Shown piece by piece: positions 16,497-24,898 of a DNA stretch of 64,000 bases (position 1 is its first letter; each line of letters begins with the position of its first letter). The notes under the pieces were generated by a model. The model saw only the letters and a program-made list of their open reading frames with translations, did no database searches and was not told where the DNA came from. This DNA comes from Streptomyces caelestis (GTDB taxonomy: Bacteria > Actinomycetota > Actinomycetes > Streptomycetales > Streptomycetaceae). The stretch covers positions 94,159 through 158,158 of the forward strand of contig NZ_LGCN01000051.1 in the NCBI RefSeq assembly GCF_001279005.1. The letters run 5' to 3'. The position numbers and the translations under genes are program-made.

Positions 16497-16665
16497 ATGG
16501 GATGATGGCCGACGACAGGGCGACGGCGGAACGAGGAAGCCGGTGTGAATCCGGCGCGGTCCCGCCACTGTGATCGGCGAGCGATTCCCGACAGGCCACT
16601 GCCCGAGGATGGGTGGGAAGGCCGGGAGGAGCATCGACCCGAGAGCCAGGAGACTCACGCGGTCG
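16497..16665 (+). ncRNA. Cobalamin riboswitch upstream of a 2Fe-2S ferredoxin gene
   Basis: The plus strand carries GGAAGCCGGTGTGAATCCGG, GCGGTCCCGCCACTGTGATC, then GAGAGCCAGGAGACTCACGC. These match, in order, the conserved aptamer parts and the 3' AGCCAGGAGAC block. The ferredoxin ATG is at 16719. A CCGGGG/CCCCGG hairpin lies just before its ribosome-binding site. Boundaries are approximate. Confidence 0.9.
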
Positions 16666-16718
16666 CCTCCTCGACGGACCACCGGGGCGGATCTCCCCGG
16701 AGAGAGGGACGGCACCGC

Positions 16719-17123
16719 ATGCCCGCAACGCCGACCGGACGAACGACTCACGACGCGAGGACCGAAGCGGCGGCCGGCCCCGTGCCGTGCCGCATCGTCG
16801 TGTGCCGCGACTGCTGCTGCGGCAGCCCCAAGGTGACCGGCGTCGACCACGCGGCCCAGACCGAACGCCTGCGCGCCGCGGCACCGGTACGCGTCTCCGA
16901 CTGTCTCGACGTCTGCGACCAGGCCAACGTCATCGTCGTGCAGCCTTCCGCCGAAGGCCGCGCCGCCGGTGCCCGGCCCGTCTGGCTCGGACTGGTCAAC
17001 GACCCGGACGCGACCGAGGACATCGCCGCCTGGGCACGCGCGGGCGGACCGGGCGTGGCACCTTCGCCGGACATTCTCGACCTGTACGCCATCACGCCGC
17101 CACGACGGCGTCCGGCCTCCTGA
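16719..17123 (+). CDS. (2Fe-2S) ferredoxin, thioredoxin-like, B12-riboswitch controlled
   Basis: The protein is 134 residues from ATG 16719, preceded by AGAGAGGG. A longer frame into the riboswitch is not credible. Cysteines lie in [10 protein letters not shown] near residue 28 and in [13 protein letters not shown] near residues 65-75, with a C-terminal LDLYAI. This spacing fits thioredoxin-fold 2Fe-2S ferredoxins. Such genes often sit behind B12 riboswitches in actinomycetes near cobalt or cobalamin genes. It may supply electrons for corrinoid or cobalt reduction. It ends 32 bases inside the opposite-strand methylase remnant. Confidence 0.82.
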   Translation: MPATPTGRTTHDARTEAAAGPVPCRIVVCRDCCCGSPKVTGVDHAAQTERLRAAAPVRVSDCLDVCDQANVIVVQPSAEGRAAGARPVWLGLVNDPDATEDIAAWARAGGPGVAPSPDILDLYAITPPRRRPAS

Positions 17124-17790
17124 CCGTACGGACGGAGAGCCGGAGGAAGGACAGGAAGGCGAGGATCGGGCCCTGGCCGTTCGGGTTGCCCTCGGTGGTG
17201 CAGCGTCCGACGCCCGACTGTCTCGCACCCCGCAGGTAGGACGGATCGCCGATGGCCACCATGACCTTCTCGTCCGCCTTGATCTTGTTCGCCGTTCGGC
17301 GGTGGCGGGCGATCGCCTCATGCATGAAGCCCAGGTGGTGCTCGAAGGCGGGATCGTCGAGTGTGTCGGCCACCAGAAGCCTCGGCGGGCGGCGCGTGAT
17401 GTCGGCGTCGTGGGACCGGAAGGCGTGGTGCACACGGAGTTCGGCGACTGCGTACGGCCCTGTCTGTTTCTCCCACCCGACCAGTCGGCCCGACAGCTCC
17501 CGGAGGAGCCCGGACTTGAGCGTGCTGCCGTACTTCAGTGACAGGGACTTGGCGACGTGATCGATGATGCTGATGAGGAAGGTTCCGGTGCCCATGACCG
17601 GATCGACGACGGTGACGTCCTCGCTTCCGTAGCCGTCCTCCTGGCCGAGCCGGTTACGCAGCACCTCGTCGGTGAAGCCGACCATGAAGCGGACGACCTC
17701 GCCGGCCGTGCAGCAAGTACCCGTCCGCCGTCGCAGTTCCGCGTGGCGGGAGATCAGCAAAGCCGCCACCGAGGTCGGCCGGGACGTCAC
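17092..17790 (-). pseudogene. Fragment of an N6-adenine DNA methylase / type ISP restriction-modification enzyme
   Basis: About 230 residues survive. They include [19 protein letters not shown] (compare YYTPxEVVxFMV), motif [34 protein letters not shown] and a degenerate motif IV (GDPSYL for GNPPY). Both the N-terminal helicase/nuclease part and the C-terminal target-recognition part are missing, and the frame ends in unrelated residues. It overlaps the 3' end of the ferredoxin gene on the opposite strand. It is a dead relic of a restriction-modification enzyme. Confidence 0.75.
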
Positions 17791-17814
17791 CCCGCACCTG
17801 CAGAGCCGGCCGCG

Positions 17815-17967
17815 CTACGCAGACCCGATGCTCACTCCCGCACGTGCCGCGACCGCTCGAACGCTCAGCTTCGCCGCCATGTCTTCGGCGATCATCTCAG
17901 CTGCGGCCTGCAAGACCCTCTCGCGCGTTCCCGTGCCCTGCTCTTCTCCTGCTCCTCGGCCCTTCAC
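17815..17967 (-). pseudogene. TetR-family regulator, truncated to its helix-turn-helix
   Basis: From GTG 17967 the frame reads TGTRERVLQAAAEMIAE, then LSVRAVAARAGVSIGS, and stops. That is the N-terminal DNA-binding domain only. The ligand and dimer domain that should follow is gone and the break joins the methylase remnant. Its presumed operator at 17975-18018 is still present. Confidence 0.8.
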
Positions 17968-17974
17968 GGGACCA

Positions 17975-18018
17975 CTAGTACAGTGTGCTAGCGTCTTACT
18001 GGCACGGTGTACTAGTGG
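17975..18018. promoter_or_regulatory. TetR-type operator repeats
   Basis: CTAGTACAGTGTGCTAG (17975-17991) is a near-perfect inverted repeat. A second copy of the half-site, GTGTACTAG, lies at 18007-18015. The pair sits between the truncated TetR gene and the divergent membrane-protein pseudogene, as expected for an autoregulated TetR pair. Confidence 0.65.
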
Positions 18019-18050
18019 CGTCGCGGCCGACGGCTGAAGGGTGCGGGTAC

Positions 18051-18694
18051 ATGTCATTAAGGCGACGGATGGCGTCGCAACGTCTGATGCCAGGAGACGG
18101 AGGGGGACTACGGCCGTTGCGCTGGTGGCAACTATCCCTGCGCTCGCTGTTCTGGCTGCATCCGGACACTGCCGACGGCCACACCCGGACGTACGCCGTC
18201 GGCGTGCGGCACTGGGCGCGGCTGGACGACGGCAAGATCCGAGCGCGCCTGTTCCAGGACGCAAGACATGTGGCCGAGGCGAAACCGCCTGCGGTCTTCC
18301 CGATCGAAGGCGGCGTCATCGAGGTGGCGACGAGCAACTTCGGCAAGCGCTGCCGTCACTGCCCCACGGCCGGACAACCGCATCAGCTCACTCCCGTCCG
18401 GCCTCGGCCGAGGGACGGCGAGCCCGCCTCGGCGCCGACCACCCGACGCTGAGCAGGGGGATCAGCGTCGTCTCGGTGCCGCTGCTTCTGATCGGCGTGG
18501 GCCTGAACCTGCTGCAGCTCGCCGAACCCCTCTCAGAAATCCCACAGGCCGCGGAGAGGGGCGGGACGTTCGAAGCGCCCGTCCGCTTGCCGCTGTGACT
18601 GAACATCACCCTGGGCGCCGGAGCCGTCCTGGCAAGCATGGAGCGCGCCCTCCGGCTGCGGTACTCCTCACTGCTCGACGCCGCCGGCCGCTGA
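18051..18694 (+). pseudogene. Broken membrane-protein gene divergent from the TetR relic
   Basis: The first frame (from ATG 18051) has WWQLSLRSLFWLHPDTADG, VFPIEGGVIEVATSNFGKR and CRHCPTAG. Near 18400 the homologous frame changes, and the new frame has HPTLSRGISVVSVPLLLIG, a membrane helix. It then meets an in-frame TGA at 18596-18598 and continues LNITLGAGAVLASMERALRL to a stop at 18692-18694. I recall similar uncharacterised Streptomyces proteins next to TetR regulators, and those are continuous. One frameshift and one nonsense mutation make this copy inactive. Confidence 0.65.
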
Positions 18695-18714
18695 TCCGTC
18701 CACGAGAAAGGCAC

Positions 18715-19701
18715 ATGAACACGATGACCACACCCAGCTGGCTCCTCACGCCGGCCCCGCCGCGCAACGTGCGCGCCGTACCCGGTGGAGTGGCCTACCA
18801 CCGCCTTCTCGCCGGCGAGAAGCGCCGCATCGGACGCGGCATTCTGGCGATCGTCCTGCTGCTGGCCGGACTCGTCATATTCCCCACCGTCGTCGGCAGG
18901 GCGCTTGCCCCCATCGACCAGCGGATGGGCGACACCCCGCCCATCATCGGCGGCGACGACTACACTCCGCTCTTCCATGCCGGCTCGATGATTTCACTCG
19001 CCCTGCTCATCCCGTGGAGCATGCTCATCCAGCGCTGGCTCTACGGCGTGCCCGGCGCCGCACTGCACTCGGTGACCTCCCGGTTCCGGTTCGACCTGTT
19101 CGGCAAGGCCCTTCTCGTGTTCGGCCCCGTCTGGGCCGCCGTGAACCTGATCGGTCTGCTGGCCCCGAGTACCGAGGTGGCCTGGTCGCACTCCGACCTC
19201 GTCGGCATCTTCGTCGCCACCCTCCTCCTCACACCACTGCAGACAACGGGAGAGGAATACGGTGTCCACGGGTTGATCTTCCGCGTCATCGGTAGCTGGA
19301 CCCGCAGCTCACGAGCGGGAGTCGTCGCCGGGGTGCTCGTGTCGAGTGTGCTGTTCACGGCTGTGCACGGTTCCACCGACCTCTACATCAACATCTGGTA
19401 CTTCGTCCTGTGGAACTGCCTGGCGATCACCACCTGGCGCACCGGGGGCCTGGAGGTCGCGATCGTCCTCCACGCCATTCTCAATACGGGCGCCCTGCTC
19501 GGCGCGTCGCTGCTGCGCGTCGACCTGGGCGGGCAACTCTCCGACCGGTCTTCCGGAGTCGGTTCCCCCATCCTGCTCGTTCCGGCCCTCGCCGTCATCG
19601 TGATCACCGCGATCATCTGGTGGTGCACTCGCAAAACGGGGCCCGTGCTGAGCCCGCCGTCTTCCTCCGGAGCACGCCGTGAACCGTTCCTGGTTCGGTA
19701 G
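18715..19701 (+). CDS. CPBP-family intramembrane protease (CAAX-protease-like)
   Basis: The protein is 328 residues from ATG 18715, with GAGAAAGG upstream. It has about eight hydrophobic segments. The diagnostic motifs are TTGEEYGVHGLIFR (the EExxxxG/R catalytic motif), then LFTAVHGSTD and VLHAILNTGALLG, which supply the conserved histidine and Asn. The CPBP/ABI family cleaves membrane proteins or acts in bacteriocin immunity. The C-terminus is a basic cytoplasmic tail. It is the only intact gene in the 17-20 kb graveyard and may be the original partner of the broken gene just upstream, whose reading frame ended 20 bases earlier. Confidence 0.85.
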   Translation: MNTMTTPSWLLTPAPPRNVRAVPGGVAYHRLLAGEKRRIGRGILAIVLLLAGLVIFPTVVGRALAPIDQRMGDTPPIIGGDDYTPLFHAGSMISLALLIPWSMLIQRWLYGVPGAALHSVTSRFRFDLFGKALLVFGPVWAAVNLIGLLAPSTEVAWSHSDLVGIFVATLLLTPLQTTGEEYGVHGLIFRVIGSWTRSSRAGVVAGVLVSSVLFTAVHGSTDLYINIWYFVLWNCLAITTWRTGGLEVAIVLHAILNTGALLGASLLRVDLGGQLSDRSSGVGSPILLVPALAVIVITAIIWWCTRKTGPVLSPPSSSGARREPFLVR

Positions 19702-19709
19702 AGATCCAA

Positions 19710-20050
19710 AATATCGGGTGTGAGCCGGGGTCTCGTGGTGGTGAGGCAGTGGTTGTTCTCGTATTCGACCGGCGGGACGTGGCCTATGCCACCGTGGAAT
19801 CCTCGGCCGCCGGGGCTTGATCAGTGGTCTTGAACAGGCCGATCGTGCTCTCCATGAGGACGTTGTCGTAGGCGTCTCCGCCGGCTCGAAGCGCACGGGG
19901 CCCGCGAGCCGGCGCCGGCGGCACCGCGTTCTCGTGCCGCGGGGCCAGAAGTTCGGGGCCTTTGGCGACCTGCCGGCGCAGGAGCACAGCCGGGACCCAC
20001 AGCAGCTTCCTCGTCCCCTGATACATCAGCGAGAAAATCACCCACGGCAT
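19710..20050 (-). mobile_element. Composite scar of two transposase fragments (IS3 C-terminus plus another integrase N-terminus)
   Basis: On the minus strand the upstream part reads LMYQGTRKLLWVPAVLLRRQ and LLAPRHENAV, the N-terminus of an integrase-core transposase. It runs directly into GDAYDNVLMESTIGLFKT, the DDE-end motif of IS3-family OrfB. After a frameshift the IS3 C-terminus follows: GIGHVPPVEYENNHC and TTRPRLTPDIL. Two unrelated elements are thus joined, and neither is complete. Confidence 0.75.
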
Positions 20051-20158
20051 CGTCCCAGGCGACCCTGAGCGCCACCAGACCCCCTACGACCTGCAACAAC
20101 ACATTTCTGAACGGCACGCAACCGGACCATTGACGTCGCCCGCACCCCCTTCTATGGT

Positions 20159-20174
20159 ATGGGAGCGCTCCCAT
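20159..20174. promoter_or_regulatory. LacI-family operator 1 (CebR-box-like)
   Basis: ATGGGAGCGCTCCCAT is a perfect 16-bp palindrome. TGGGAGCGCTCCCA is the operator type used by CebR and related LacI-family sugar repressors of Streptomyces. It lies about 120 bases before the chosen start of the GH30 gene, suggesting repression relieved by plant-wall oligosaccharides. Confidence 0.85.
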
Positions 20175-20235
20175 CGGCGCTGAGTCCGGACGTCACTCAT
20201 GCGTCCCCTTTGCTGCCGATGAACATCCGCACTGT

Positions 20236-20249
20236 TGTGAGCGCTCACA
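20236..20249. promoter_or_regulatory. LacI-family operator 2
   Basis: TGTGAGCGCTCACA is a second perfect 14-bp palindrome with the central AGCGCT shared with operator 1 but different flanks. It lies 76 bases downstream of operator 1 and 48 bases before the GH30 start. Either two different repressors act here or one repressor loops between the sites. Confidence 0.7.
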
Positions 20250-20296
20250 CCCGGCACCCAGACCTGCGCGCCCCCACCGAGGCACTGGAGACAGCC

Positions 20297-22219
20297 ATGG
20301 CCCCACGACACGACGATTCGATGACCTCGTTTCCGAGCCGGAGGGCTGTGCTGACCGCGATCGGCGCGGTACCGGTCCTCGCGGTGGCGATGCCTTCCCC
20401 CAGTGCGACCGCCGCGGCCGCGGCCGCCGTGGTCGTCGACCCGTCTGTGCGGCGGCAGACGATCCGGGGCTTCGGCGGGATGAACCATCCGGCATGGGCG
20501 GGGGACCTGACGGCGGCCCAGCGGGACACGGCGTTCGGCAACGGCACGGGCCAGCTGGGGTTCTCCATCCTGCGGATCCACGTCGACGAGAACAGGGCGA
20601 ACTGGAGCGCCGAGGTGGCCACCGCCCAGCGGGCGATCGCGCACGGGGCGATCGTCTTCGCCTCGCCGTGGAACCCGCCCGCCGGCATGGTCGAGACGTT
20701 CACCAGAGGCAGCCAGACCAACGCCAAACGCCTCCGACGCGACAGCTACGCCGCCTACGCGCAGCACCTGAACGACTTCACCCAGTTCATGAAGAACAAC
20801 GGCGTCGACCTGTACGCCATCTCGATCCAGAACGAACCGGACTACGCCCATGACTGGACGTGGTGGACCGCCGGCGAGATCGTCACCTTCCTGCGCAACA
20901 ACGCCGGGTCCATCAGCACCAGGATCATCGCCCCGGAGTCTTTCCAGTACGTCAAGAGCATGTCCGATCCCCTTCTCAACGACGCCGGCGCCCTGGCCAA
21001 CCTGGACATCCTCGGGGCGCACTTGTACGGCACGCCGTTCTCGAACTTCCCCTACCCGCTGTTCAAGCAGAAGGGGCAGGGCAAAGAGCTGTGGATGACG
21101 GAGGTGTACTACCCCAACAGCACCGATTCCGCCGACCTGTGGCCGGCGGCGCTCGGTGTCGGGGAGCACATGCACCGTGCGATGGTGGACGCGGAATTCC
21201 AGGCGTACGTGTGGTGGTACATCCGGCGCAGCTACGGCCCGATGCGTGAGGACGGGAAGATCAGCAAGCGCGGCGCGGTCATGGCCCACTTCTCGAAGTT
21301 CGTCCGCCCTGGTTATGTGCGGATCGACGCGGCCTCGAACCCGCAGACGAACGTCTACGTCTCGGCCTACACGGGTAATTCCACGGTGGTCATCGTGGTC
21401 GTCAACAAGAACTCGGCCGCAGTGAGCCAGCAGTTCGTGTTGGCGAACACCGCGTCGGCCGCTGTCTCTTCCTGGGTGACGGACGCGAGCAGGACCCTCA
21501 CACCCTTGAGCGGGCCGGGTGTGTCGAACGGCTCGTTCACCGCCACAGTTCCGGCGCAGAGCGTGACGACGTTCGTCGTCACCGTGGGCTCGTCCAACGG
21601 GACTGACACACAGGCGCCCGGTACGCCCGGTTTGCCGACGGCCGCAGGGGTCACCAGCACCTCGGTCACGCTGAGCTGGACGGCCTCCACCGACAACGTG
21701 GGGGTGATCGGGTACGACGTGGTGCGGGTCAGTGGCGGTACCGAGACGCCGGCCGGGTCGTCCGCGACCGCTCAGGCCACCGTCACCGGACTGACCGCCG
21801 GCACCGCCTACACCTTCGCGGTCTACGCGCGCGACGCGGCCGGTAACCGCTCGGCCCGCAGTAGCACCGTGACTGTCACCACCACCGCGGGCCCGACGGG
21901 CGGTTGCGGGGTCGGTTACCAGGTCGTCGGGAGCTGGAGCGGCGGCTTCCAGGGCGAACTCGTCATCCACAACACGGGCAGTGCCGCGCTCAACGACTGG
22001 ACGCTCTCCTTCTCCTTCACCGCGGGCCAGACCATCACCCAGATGTGGGGAGGCACGCCCACACAGAAGGGGGGTGCCGTGAACGTGGTTCCCGTCGACT
22101 ACAACCGCAGTATCCCTGTGGGCGGTTCGGTCACGATCGGCTTCATCGCCGGCCAGGGCAGCACCAACCCTGCACCGACCACCTTCGTCCTCAATGGTGG
22201 CACCTGCGCGAACGAGTGA
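20297..22219 (+). CDS. Secreted glycoside hydrolase family 30 enzyme with Fn3 and CBM2 modules
   Basis: The protein is 640 residues from ATG 20297, which follows CTGGAG. In-frame ATGs at 20159 and 20222 are possible but lie at or before the operators. The N-terminus has a twin-arginine-like signal (SRRAVLTAIGAVPVLAVA). The GH30 barrel and side domain span about 45-430, with acid/base Glu180 in IQNEPDY and nucleophile Glu269 in WMTEVYY. A fibronectin type III module follows (about 440-530; VTLSWTASTDNVGVIGYDV). The C-terminal CBM2 (about 535-640) has a CGVGYQVVGSWSGGFQGE start. The likely job is extracellular cleavage of glucuronoxylan or related beta-glycans, anchored to cellulose or xylan. 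Confidence 0.9.
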   Translation: MAPRHDDSMTSFPSRRAVLTAIGAVPVLAVAMPSPSATAAAAAAVVVDPSVRRQTIRGFGGMNHPAWAGDLTAAQRDTAFGNGTGQLGFSILRIHVDENRANWSAEVATAQRAIAHGAIVFASPWNPPAGMVETFTRGSQTNAKRLRRDSYAAYAQHLNDFTQFMKNNGVDLYAISIQNEPDYAHDWTWWTAGEIVTFLRNNAGSISTRIIAPESFQYVKSMSDPLLNDAGALANLDILGAHLYGTPFSNFPYPLFKQKGQGKELWMTEVYYPNSTDSADLWPAALGVGEHMHRAMVDAEFQAYVWWYIRRSYGPMREDGKISKRGAVMAHFSKFVRPGYVRIDAASNPQTNVYVSAYTGNSTVVIVVVNKNSAAVSQQFVLANTASAAVSSWVTDASRTLTPLSGPGVSNGSFTATVPAQSVTTFVVTVGSSNGTDTQAPGTPGLPTAAGVTSTSVTLSWTASTDNVGVIGYDVVRVSGGTETPAGSSATAQATVTGLTAGTAYTFAVYARDAAGNRSARSSTVTVTTTAGPTGGCGVGYQVVGSWSGGFQGELVIHNTGSAALNDWTLSFSFTAGQTITQMWGGTPTQKGGAVNVVPVDYNRSIPVGGSVTIGFIAGQGSTNPAPTTFVLNGGTCANE

Positions 22220-22365
22220 GGAGCGGTGAACCGCGGCCGACGCACTGTGGGGATGCTCTCCCGGCACCTGCACGGCGCGATCCGCGACCTTGTCCGCACA
22301 GGTTCCACTCATCCGTGGGACGGTGAATCCTTCGGACTGCCGGGTGTCAATTCAACAACCCTGTC

Positions 22366-22585
22366 TCACATCCGGTGGTGACGGAGGGGGTGCTGTCCGA
22401 GGAGGACGCGGTGGCGGAGCAGGGTGAAGCCTGCTCGGCCGTGCATCTGGCGCGCGATTCGCTTGATCTTGGTGCTGACACCTTCGGCGGGGCCGGCACC
22501 GTGCGGAAGTGCGAGTGCGGCGTTCACGGCGTCGTGGTCTCGGTCCGGGCCCCGGAGGAAGGCGTGCAGAATCAGCTCCGAGTCC
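22366..22585 (-). mobile_element. ISL3-family transposase C-terminal fragment
   Basis: The minus strand reads LHAFLRGPDRDHDAVNAALA, then EGVSTKIKRIARQMHGRAGF, then LLRHRVLLG. This is the conserved C-terminus of ISL3-family transposases (VEGxxxKIKxIKRxMxGRAxFxLLRxR). Only the last 70 residues remain. It lies head to head against the IS3 remnant that follows. Confidence 0.82.
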
Positions 22586-22589
22586 CTGC

Positions 22590-23330
22590 GGGGCTGGTAT
22601 CGCCGGGCGAGGGCGGGTCCGGCGAGCCGACCAGCGCCGAGCGCGAGGAACTCAGGCGGCTGCGCGAAGAGGTCCGCGAACAGCAGCAGGCCATCGAGAT
22701 CCTGAAGAAGCAACGGCCTTCTTGGCGAAGAAGAACGACCGGTGAGCGAGCTGTACCGGTTGATCCATACGGAGAAGGCGACGTACCCGATCGTCCTGCT
22801 GTGCCGGGTACTGAAAGTCGCCCGCTCCTCCTCCTGCACCCGGCGCGAGGGCGAGGCCGCCCGCCGCGCCCGCCAGGCCGCCGACGACGCGCTCGCGCAC
22901 GAGATCGTCGTGGTGCACATCGCCTCCCGCCCCACCTGTGAGGCCCCGCGCATCCATGTCGAACTGTGCCGCCTGAACCGACGGGTGAACCGCGAACGCG
23001 TCGCCCGCGTGATGCGTGCACACGACATCCGCGGTGTCGTCCACCGCAAGAGGCGTCCGCTGACCCGCCCTGATGCGAAGGCGAAGGCGAAGCCGGCCCC
23101 GGACCTGATCGGCCGCGACCTCCATGCCGATCGCCCCGGCACCAAGCCGGTCGGTGACATCACCTACCTGCCCACCGCGGGGGCCGGCTCCACCTCGCCT
23201 GCCGGCTGGACCTGGCCGCCCGCGAGGCAGTCGGCTACGCCATGACCGACCACCACCGCGCCGAGTTCGTCGTCCCGGCCTTCGAGACGGCGCCACACGC
23301 TTTGCTGCGAACTGGGAACAGTCGGCAGCT
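22590..23330 (+). mobile_element. IS3-family element remnant (OrfA tail and OrfB start)
   Basis: OrfA tail residues EPTSAEREELRRLREEV and IEILKK are followed, after a frame change, by FLAKKNDR. OrfB then starts at 22742 (MSELYRLIHTEKATYPIVLL) and continues through NRRVNRERVARVMRAHDIRG and KPVGDITYLPT. There it breaks out of frame, and VGYAMTDHHRAEFVV continues in another frame. The catalytic DDE core beyond the first Asp is lost. It is inactive. The roughly 200 bases after it (to 23542) contain nothing recognisable. Confidence 0.82.
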
Positions 23331-23542
23331 GTGCTGATGAAGGAAACAGCGCGTCAACGTGTGGACCGGGCGCGAGCGCGGCCGGCAGGACACGCTGCGT
23401 CAAGGGCACCCGTGCACCCTGAGAGGCCCGGACTCGTCGAGGAGGCTGTCGGCAGTGCCCGACGAGTCGAGCCGCGGGTGCAACGAGCCACCGGCTTCCC
23501 CGGGCTGTGTGAGATTTCGTGAGACGTGAGAGGGTCTGGGGC

Positions 23543-24844
23543 GTGAGCGAGACACCACCCAACACCCTGCAATACCGCTTTGACGGGCCAGAAGACGCTC
23601 CGGTCCTGATCCTGGGTCCCTCACTGGGTACCACATGGCACATGTGGGACCGGCAGGTTCCCGAACTGACGAAGCAATGGCGTGTGTTCCGGTTCGATCT
23701 GCCGGGACACGGAGGCGCCCCCGCCCACCCCGCGGGCTCGGTCGCCGATCTCACCGCGCGGCTGCTCGCCACCCTCGAAGCGCTCGGCGTGCAGCGCTTC
23801 GGCTACGCGGGCTGTGCGCTCGGCGGCGCCGTGGGGATCGAGCTGGCCCTGCGCCACCCCGAGCGCCTCGCCTCCCTCGCGCTGATCGCCGCCTCGCCCC
23901 GCTTCGGCACGGCGGACGAGTTCCGCCGGCGCGGGGTGGTCGTACGGACCAACGGGCTCGACCCCATCGCCCGCTCCGCGCCGGAGCGCTGGTTCACCGG
24001 CGGGTTCGCCGCCGCCCAGCCCGCGATCACCGAGTGGGCCGTGCAGATGGTGCGCACCACCGACCCCGGTTGCTACATCGCCGCCTGTGAGGCGCTCGCC
24101 TCGTTCGACGCGCGGGCCGGACTCGGCAGCGTCGGCGTGCCGACCCTGGTGCTGGTCGGCTCCGAGGACCAGGTCACCGGCCCCGCCGAGGCCCGTACCC
24201 TGGTCGCCGGGATCCCGGACGCCCGGCTCGCCGTCGTACCCGGCGCCTCCCACCTGGTGCCGGTGGAGCAGCCGGCCGCCGTCACCGATCTGCTGGTGCG
24301 GCACTTCTCCACCGCCTGGCAGCCCGGCTTCGACACCGCCACCGGCCACGTCGCCATGCCCGCGGCGGCGGTGAAGCCGGCGCCGGCCGTCGCCCCGCCG
24401 CAGCAGTCCCCCGTCGCCGAGATCGCCCCGCCGCCCGTCGCACCGCAGCAGCCGCAGGGCAGACCGGACCCCTACGACGCCGGGCTCAAGGTCCGCCGGG
24501 AAGTGCTGGGCGACGCACACGTCGACGGGGTGCTGGCCGAGGCCGACGCGTTCTCGGGCGACTTCCAGGAGCTCGTCACCCGCTACGCCTGGGGCGAGGT
24601 CTGGGACCGGCCCGGACTCGACCGGCGCACCCGCAGCTGCGTCGCCCTCACCGCCCTCGTCGCCGGCGGCCACCTGGAGGAGCTCGCGCTCCACGTCCGG
24701 GCCGCCCTGCGCAACGGGCTCACCCCGGACGAGATCAAGGAGGTGCTGCTCCAGACGGCCGTCTACTGCGGCGTCCCGGCGGCGAGCAGCGCCTTCCGGG
24801 TGGCCCAGCAGGTCGTCCGCGAGGAGACCACGCCCCAGGAATGA
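23543..24844 (+). CDS. pcaL: 3-oxoadipate enol-lactonase / 4-carboxymuconolactone decarboxylase fusion (PcaL-type)
   Basis: The protein is 433 residues from GTG 23543. The N-terminal alpha/beta-hydrolase (about 10-260) has LGPSLGTTWHMWDRQ, the Asp in VGSEDQVTG and the His in GASHLVPVEQP. The C-terminal domain (about 310-430), reached through an Ala/Pro linker, is a carboxymuconolactone decarboxylase: TRYAWGEVWDRPGLDRRTRS and EIKEVLLQTAVYCGVPAA. Such PcaDC fusions catalyse two late steps of the protocatechuate branch of the beta-ketoadipate pathway. Two oddities are notable. The nucleophile elbow reads GCALGG, with Cys where GxSxG is expected. No other pca gene is nearby, so its role here may differ. 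Confidence 0.82.
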   Translation: MSETPPNTLQYRFDGPEDAPVLILGPSLGTTWHMWDRQVPELTKQWRVFRFDLPGHGGAPAHPAGSVADLTARLLATLEALGVQRFGYAGCALGGAVGIELALRHPERLASLALIAASPRFGTADEFRRRGVVVRTNGLDPIARSAPERWFTGGFAAAQPAITEWAVQMVRTTDPGCYIAACEALASFDARAGLGSVGVPTLVLVGSEDQVTGPAEARTLVAGIPDARLAVVPGASHLVPVEQPAAVTDLLVRHFSTAWQPGFDTATGHVAMPAAAVKPAPAVAPPQQSPVAEIAPPPVAPQQPQGRPDPYDAGLKVRREVLGDAHVDGVLAEADAFSGDFQELVTRYAWGEVWDRPGLDRRTRSCVALTALVAGGHLEELALHVRAALRNGLTPDEIKEVLLQTAVYCGVPAASSAFRVAQQVVREETTPQE

Positions 24845-24898
24845 GCCCTTCCGGGGTGCTGTGCGCGGCCGTGGGCGGCACGGAGGCAGGATGGAATC

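Noticed and set aside
20084..22312. A 742-codon minus-strand frame opposite the GH30 gene
   Set aside because: No family motif, and strongly Gly/Arg/Val-biased. The plus strand carries clear GH30, Fn3 and CBM2 signatures.
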